From Actinomadura harenae (lineage in GTDB: Bacteria; Actinomycetota; Actinomycetes; Streptosporangiales; Streptosporangiaceae), in contig NZ_RFFG01000086.1 of NCBI RefSeq assembly GCF_003696215.1, forward strand, positions 1 to 33,858: DNA of 33,858 nucleotides. Direction: 5' to 3'. The translations under genes were made by a program, and so were the position numbers. The notes under the pieces are model-generated. The model saw only the letters and a list, made by a program, of their open reading frames with translations, searched no databases and was not told the origin of the DNA. Shown here in pieces: positions 30,081-33,858 of this stretch (position 1 is the stretch's first letter; the number at the start of each line of letters is the position of its first letter).

Positions 30081-30154
30081 CGCCTCCCGGTCAGCGAACC
30101 AAGGCCGCGGGGAAACCCTCACGCGATCAGGCCGGCGGGGCGGGGCAGGAATGG

Positions 30155-30694
30155 TCAGCCGGCGGCGAGGCGGTTGAGGATGGCGCCGAAGACGCGCAGG
30201 TCGTGCTCGTCCAGGCGGCTCAGCACGTACTCGCGGACGCCGCGCTGGTAGGTCGGGGTCGCCTCGGTCAGCCGGGTGCGGCCGGACGCGGTGAGGACGG
30301 CGAACAGGCCGCGCGCGTCGCTGCTGCACGACTCGCGGCAGACCAGGCCGTCCCGCTGGAGCCGGTCGACCAGGCGCGTCAGGCCGCTGCGGGACAGCAG
30401 GACGCGGTCGGCGAGATCGTTCATGCGCAGCCGCCCGTCCACCGCCTCGCCCAGGTGCAGGAGCACGTCGTAGGAGCCGAGCGCCAGGTCGTGATCGGCG
30501 AGCAGGTCCGCCTGGAGCCGCCGGGAGATCTTGGCCTGTGCGCGCAGCATCGTCCGCCACACGGTCAGCTCCGCGGGGCTCATCGCCCCCGTCGGCGCCC
30601 CCTGCGAGAGCACGTCCGCGAGGCCCTCCAGGGGCCCGGCGGACGGCGGGACGGGCTGCTGCGAGGCCGGCGGAGCGGCGGACGGCACTGTCAC
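30155..30694 (-). CDS. MarR-family transcriptional regulator
   Basis: A 179-aa winged-helix regulator. A Pro/Ala-rich N-terminal 38 residues precede helices (WRTMLRAQAKISRRLQADLL), then the DNA-binding core LGSYDVLLHLGEA, LRMNDLADRVLLSRSGLTRLVDRL, the wing (RESCSSDARGLFAVLT; here with Cys pairs near the wing) and a dimerisation helix at the end. Two Cys in VCRESC might be redox sensitive. GTG 30694 follows TACCCT by 6 nt without a ribosome site. It is divergent from mrp across a spacer containing an inverted repeat. Ligand and targets unknown. Confidence 0.9.
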   Translation of the reverse strand: MTVPSAAPPASQQPVPPSAGPLEGLADVLSQGAPTGAMSPAELTVWRTMLRAQAKISRRLQADLLADHDLALGSYDVLLHLGEAVDGRLRMNDLADRVLLSRSGLTRLVDRLQRDGLVCRESCSSDARGLFAVLTASGRTRLTEATPTYQRGVREYVLSRLDEHDLRVFGAILNRLAAG

Positions 30695-30700
30695 GCCCCC

Positions 30701-30706
30701 AGGGTA
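30701..30706 (-). promoter_or_regulatory. -10 element, leaderless start of the MarR gene
   Basis: TACCCT on the minus strand, 6 nt before GTG 30694. Confidence 0.5.
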
Positions 30707-30744
30707 CGCCCGTCCACCTCCGTGACCTAGCCAACATCTGGGCC

Positions 30745-30770
30745 TGTGACCTGCGGCGACACGGGTCACA
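30745..30770. promoter_or_regulatory. Inverted repeat in the MarR-mrp spacer
   Basis: TGTGACC (30745-30751) and GGTCACA (30764-30770) flank 12 bp; a third GTGACC lies at about 30722. It sits between the two divergent promoters and could be an operator for MarR or another regulator. Confidence 0.5.
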
Positions 30771-30803
30771 CCCCGGGATTCGCGAGGGGTGGTGTGGACT
30801 TCG

Positions 30804-30809
30804 TAGCAT
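30804..30809 (+). promoter_or_regulatory. -10 element, leaderless start of mrp
   Basis: TAGCAT lies 6 nt before ATG 30816. The G-run between them is too close to serve as a ribosome site. Confidence 0.55.
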
Positions 30810-30815
30810 GGGGGT

Positions 30816-31955
30816 ATGGCCTCCCCATTGACGATCGAGCAGGTGACCGCGGCTCTCGCCACGGTGAACGACCCTGAGATCCGCAAGCCCATCACCGAGC
30901 TCGACATGGTCAAGAGCGTCGACATCGCCGCGGACGGCTCCGTGCGCGTCGGCATCTTCCTGACCGTCGCCGGCTGTCCCATGAAGGACACCCTCACCAG
31001 GACCGTCACCGAGGCCGTCGCGAAACTCGACGGGGTCGCCTCCGTACAGGTCGAGCTCGACGTCATGAGCGACGAGCAGCGCAAGGCCCTGCGCTCCAAG
31101 CTCCGCCCGGACGAGCAGTCGAAGGAGATCCCCTTCGCCAAGCCGAACTCGCTGACCAAGGTGTACGCGGTGGCGTCCGGCAAGGGCGGCGTCGGCAAGT
31201 CCTCGATCACGGTGAACCTGGCGGCGGCGCTCGCCGCGCAGGGCCGCAAGGTCGGCGTCGTCGACGCCGACATCTACGGCCACTCGGTGCCGCGCATGCT
31301 CGGCGTCGAGCACTCGCCCACCAAGGTCGAGGACATGATCATGCCCCCGACCGCGCACGACGTGAAGGTCATCTCGGTCGGCATGTTCACCGCCGGGAAC
31401 CAGCCGGTCGTGTGGCGCGGGCCGATGCTGCACCGGGCGCTCCAGCAGTTCCTCGCCGACGTGTACTGGGGCGACCTGGACGTCCTGCTGATGGACCTGC
31501 CGCCCGGCACCGGCGACATCGCGATCTCGGTCGCGCAGCTGCTGCCGTCCGCGGAGATCCTGGTCGTGACCACGCCGCAGCAGGCCGCCGCCGAGGTCGC
31601 CGAGCGCGCCGGCGCGATCGCCGCGCAGACCCACCAGCAGGTCGCGGGCGTGATCGAGAACATGTCCTACCTGACCTGCGCGCACTGCGGCGAGCGTCAG
31701 GAGATCTTCGGCTCCGGCGGCGGCGCGGCCGTCGCGGACGCCCTGACCCGCACCCTCGGCACCCAGGTGCCGGTGCTCGGCCAGGTCCCGATCGACGTCC
31801 GGCTGCGCGAGGGCGGCGACGAGGGCAGGCCGCTCGTCCTGTCCGACCCGGACGCCGAGGCCGCCAAGGAGCTCCGCGGCATCGCCGACAAGCTCGGCGC
31901 CCGCTCCCGCGGCCTGGCCGGGATGTCCCTGGGCATCTCCCCCAAGGGCCGCTGA
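30816..31955 (+). CDS. mrp: Mrp/NBP35-type Fe-S cluster carrier ATPase
   Basis: A 379-aa cytoplasmic P-loop protein that carries and delivers Fe-S clusters. Residues 5-85 are the MIP18/DUF59 domain (NDPEIRKPITELDMV, VAGCPMKDTL). The deviant Walker A is GKGGVGKSS (122-130), followed by DADIYGHSVPRMLG, LLMDLPPGTGD (Walker B-like) and the bridging CxxC in LTCAHCGE (Cys288, Cys291) that ligates a cluster between subunits. Length and order are standard. The start ATG gives the normal N-terminus and looks leaderless. A strong terminator follows, and tatB faces it from the other strand. Confidence 0.96.
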   Translation: MASPLTIEQVTAALATVNDPEIRKPITELDMVKSVDIAADGSVRVGIFLTVAGCPMKDTLTRTVTEAVAKLDGVASVQVELDVMSDEQRKALRSKLRPDEQSKEIPFAKPNSLTKVYAVASGKGGVGKSSITVNLAAALAAQGRKVGVVDADIYGHSVPRMLGVEHSPTKVEDMIMPPTAHDVKVISVGMFTAGNQPVVWRGPMLHRALQQFLADVYWGDLDVLLMDLPPGTGDIAISVAQLLPSAEILVVTTPQQAAAEVAERAGAIAAQTHQQVAGVIENMSYLTCAHCGERQEIFGSGGGAAVADALTRTLGTQVPVLGQVPIDVRLREGGDEGRPLVLSDPDAEAAKELRGIADKLGARSRGLAGMSLGISPKGR

Positions 31956-31969
31956 CGCCCGACACGAGA

Positions 31970-31999
31970 AAAGGCCCGGCCGATTTCGGCCGGGCCTTT
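31970..31999 (+). terminator. Intrinsic terminator of mrp
   Basis: A perfect 13-bp stem (31970-31982 with 31987-31999), loop ATTT and a TTTCTT end, 14 bp after the stop. The A-run on its 5' side makes it usable from both strands. Confidence 0.92.
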
Positions 32000-32056
32000 C
32001 TTCGTACTTCCTGAATTGCCTCGCCCGGGGAAATCGGCGAGCCGCCGTCGAAATGG

Positions 32057-32076
32057 CGCCGGGACGTTTCCCGGCG
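32057..32076 (-). terminator. Probable terminator of tatB
   Basis: CGCCGGGA-CGTT-TCCCGGCG, a perfect 8-bp hairpin just after the tatB stop on the minus strand; a short ATTT follows. Confidence 0.6.
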
Positions 32077-32080
32077 GGGC

Positions 32081-32434
32081 TCAGGTGGCCTCGGTGTCGT
32101 ACGGGGGGCGCTCGCCGTACTCGAGCTGACTCGCGGCGGACGCGGCGTACGAGGTGTCCCCGACCATGGCGCCGTTGCGGTGCTCCGGCTCGGAGTCGAG
32201 GTCGTCGAGCAGGTGCTTGCGGACGAACGTCTTCGGGTGGAGGTCGGCGATGTCGAAGTCCTTGAACTCCGGCCCGAGCCCGTCCTGGAGGTCGGCCTTG
32301 GCGCTGTCGGCCATCTGGCGGAGCTGGCGGAGCGCGCGTCCGGCCTGGCCCGCGACGGTCGGCAGCTTGTCCCCGAAGATCACCAAGGCGAGTACGACGA
32401 GCACGACCATCTCGCCGAGTCCTACGTCGAACAA
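32081..32434 (-). CDS. tatB: Sec-independent (twin-arginine) translocase subunit TatB
   Basis: A 117-aa protein. The N-terminus (M)FDVGLGEMVVLVVLALVIFGDKLP is a short membrane helix with the Tat Glu and the FGxxxLP hinge (here FGDKLP). An amphipathic helix (AGRALRQLRQMADSAK) and an acidic tail follow. It forms the signal-receptor part of the Tat pathway that would export the RR-signal phospholipase C of this window. The start is TTG 32434, 5 nt after GGAGG; longer in-frame forms would bury the helix. It sits between mrp and htrA as in other actinobacteria. Confidence 0.93.
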   Translation of the reverse strand: MFDVGLGEMVVLVVLALVIFGDKLPTVAGQAGRALRQLRQMADSAKADLQDGLGPEFKDFDIADLHPKTFVRKHLLDDLDSEPEHRNGAMVGDTSYAASAASQLEYGERPPYDTEAT

Positions 32435-32632
32435 CCCGTCCTCCACACGCGCCAAGGGGACCGGACGCGGTTGGCGCGCCCGATGCCCCAGCGTATCCGC
32501 ACTCGGCCGAGCCCGGCTCCCACGGTCCCGCCCTGGACCCCCGCCGCCCCAGGGCTTCCCCACCCCGGCAGCCGCCCGTTCCCCCCACGACGCCCGCACG
32601 ACACCCAGCACGTTGTCCGGGGAGACGCCGAC

Positions 32633-32662
32633 GGCCGGCGTCCCGGGTGGGGGACGCCGGCC
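32633..32662 (-). terminator. Terminator hairpin of the HtrA-like gene
   Basis: A perfect 12-bp stem (32633-32644 with 32651-32662) with a 6-nt loop, 22 bp beyond the protease stop on the minus strand. It separates htrA from tatB. Confidence 0.75.
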
Positions 32663-32684
32663 GCCGGTGGCGCCGGGGTGGAGG

Positions 32685-33858
32685 TCAGCCCGAGGTGAGC
32701 GTGACGTCCACGGTCTTCTCCTGGCCCTTGCCTCCGGGCAGGTACGACACCTTGATCACGTTGCCGGGGGCCTTGCTCCGGATGGTCGCGATCAGGTCGG
32801 ACGCGTTCTCGATCGGACGGTTGTCGATCTTGGTGATCACGTCGCCGGCCTTGATCCCGGCGCGGTCGGCCGCGCCGCCCTTGGTGACCGGGGCGGTGCC
32901 CTGCACCGGCTGGGACATGATCTTCGCGCCGCCGCCCTGCCACTGCGGGTCGGGCAGGACGCCGAGCTTGGCCTGCTTGGCCGTGCCCGTGTTGATGATG
33001 TCCTCGGCGACGCGCTTGGCCTGGTTCACCGGGATGGCGAAGCCGAGGCCGATCGAGCCCTGCTGGTCGGCGCCGCCGGTGAGGATCGCGGTGTTCATCC
33101 CGATGACGCGGCCCTTGGCGTCCACGAGCGGGCCGCCCGAGTTGCCGGGGTTGATCGCCGCGTCCGTCTGGATCGCGTTCATCACCGTCGACTCGCCGCC
33201 GCCCTCGCCCCGGGTCGGGACGGCGCGGTTCAGCGAGGACACGATGCCGGTCGTCACCGAGCCCTGCAGCCCGAGCGGCGAGCCGATCGCGATCACCGGG
33301 TCGCCGACGGCGAGCTTGTCGGAGTCGCCGAGGGCCAGCGGCGGCAGCGCGTGGCTGCCGGACGGCTTGATCACGGCCACGTCCGAGGACGGGTCGGTGC
33401 CCTTGACGGTGGCGGGCAGCGACGACTTGTCGTTGAACACCACCCGGATGGACGCGCCCGCGCCCAGCCCGGACACCACGTGGTTGTTGGTGATGATGTA
33501 GCCGTCGTTGACGATGAACCCGGTGCCCGCGGCGTCCTCGCCGTTCGTGCCGGACACGCGGATCATGACGACGCTCGGCAGGACGCGCTGCGCGACGCCC
33601 GCGACCGAGTCCGGCGGACGGTTCTGCACGGGGGCGTTGTCGTTGCCGCTGCCGAGGCTCACCGAGCCGCCGTCACCGTCACGGGTGCCGGTGCCGAGCG
33701 CGACGATCCCCGCGCCCAGACCGCCCGCGACCAGCGCGATCAGCAGTCCGATGATCGCCAGGGCGCCGAGGCCCGGCCCGCCGCGCCCCGCGGACGGCGG
33801 GGCGGGCACCGGCGCCCAGTTCGGGCCGCCCGGCGGCTGACCGAACGCGCCGGGGCCA
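32685..33858 (-). CDS. HtrA/DegP-like S1C serine protease (N-terminus outside window)
   Basis: A membrane-anchored trypsin-like protease with PDZ domain. Within the window: a Pro/Gly-rich cytoplasmic segment that stays open to the window edge, one membrane helix (LGALAIIGLLIALVAGGLGA, about 33715-33775), then the protease domain. That domain has the triad His in ITNNHVV, Asp in SSDVAVI and Ser in NPGNSGGP. The C-terminal PDZ follows (GAADRAGIKAGDVITKID). It degrades or refolds damaged exported proteins. The true start lies beyond 33858; GTG 33809 is internal. Adjacent to tatB, as usual in this phylum. Confidence 0.95.
   Translation of the reverse strand, partial: GPGAFGQPPGGPNWAPVPAPPSAGRGGPGLGALAIIGLLIALVAGGLGAGIVALGTGTRDGDGGSVSLGSGNDNAPVQNRPPDSVAGVAQRVLPSVVMIRVSGTNGEDAAGTGFIVNDGYIITNNHVVSGLGAGASIRVVFNDKSSLPATVKGTDPSSDVAVIKPSGSHALPPLALGDSDKLAVGDPVIAIGSPLGLQGSVTTGIVSSLNRAVPTRGEGGGESTVMNAIQTDAAINPGNSGGPLVDAKGRVIGMNTAILTGGADQQGSIGLGFAIPVNQAKRVAEDIINTGTAKQAKLGVLPDPQWQGGGAKIMSQPVQGTAPVTKGGAADRAGIKAGDVITKIDNRPIENASDLIATIRSKAPGNVIKVSYLPGGKGQEKTVDVTLTSG

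Noticed and set aside
30042..32588. 848-codon minus-strand frame over mrp and tatB
   Set aside because: It runs antisense through the clear mrp gene and out of frame through tatB; no domain is seen.

Overview
The window is chromosomal DNA from a very GC-rich actinobacterium. The protein families (actinobacterial DEAD-box helicase, ECF41 sigma factor, DUF6758, XRE/DUF397/DUF6879 modules, Mrp-TatB-HtrA block) and the many GTG, TTG and leaderless starts fit a member of the Streptosporangiales, with Actinomadura or a relative as my best guess. That placement is inference from protein style, not from a marker gene.

Left part (1-20803) looks like ordinary core chromosome. A truncated Ser/Thr kinase and a lipoprotein share an operon and lie divergent to a DEAD-box RNA helicase. 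The helicase has a long structured leader, a probable CTG start and a very long basic repeat tail. A Tat-exported phospholipase C converges on a glycerophosphodiester phosphodiesterase. Next come an alpha/beta hydrolase, an MpaB-type oxygenase and a leftward cluster of DUF6758, PHP phosphoesterase, a degenerate metallo-beta-lactamase-fold protein and an Fe-S RecB-like nuclease. A Nudix hydrolase and a CPBP membrane protease follow, overlapping tail to tail. Then come a CitE-like lyase, a PNPOx-like protein, and a carboxymuconolactone decarboxylase/ECF41 sigma operon with a textbook ECF41 promoter in front of it. This part ends with an MgtE-N/CBS protein coupled to a DUF1003 membrane protein.

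Middle part (about 20804-30100) looks like an accessory insertion. It holds a class A beta-lactamase behind an AT-rich 12-bp inverted repeat, a C/G-homopolymer-rich non-coding stretch, and two WhiJ-like regulatory modules. One module runs rightward (unknown protein, DUF6879, XRE/DUF5753, DUF397, 86-aa protein). The other runs leftward (XRE/DUF5753 with two DUF397 genes) and lies divergent to a three-gene operon of small proteins. A secreted eight-cysteine protein built from two repeats, a DUF1801 protein and an aldo/keto reductase complete the block.

Right part (30155-33858) returns to conserved chromosome: a MarR regulator divergent from mrp, then tatB and a truncated HtrA-like protease on the opposite strand. 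From general knowledge of streptomycete gene order, MgtE-N, DUF1003, Mrp, TatB and HtrA normally sit together, so the middle part appears to split a conserved block.

Two features recur across the window. First, many genes have a -10-like TANNNT element 6-8 nt before the start codon and no Shine-Dalgarno, suggesting leaderless transcripts. Second, DNA spanning stop codons has been duplicated just downstream of several genes. I saw no tRNA, rRNA, CRISPR array, phage structural gene or transposase.
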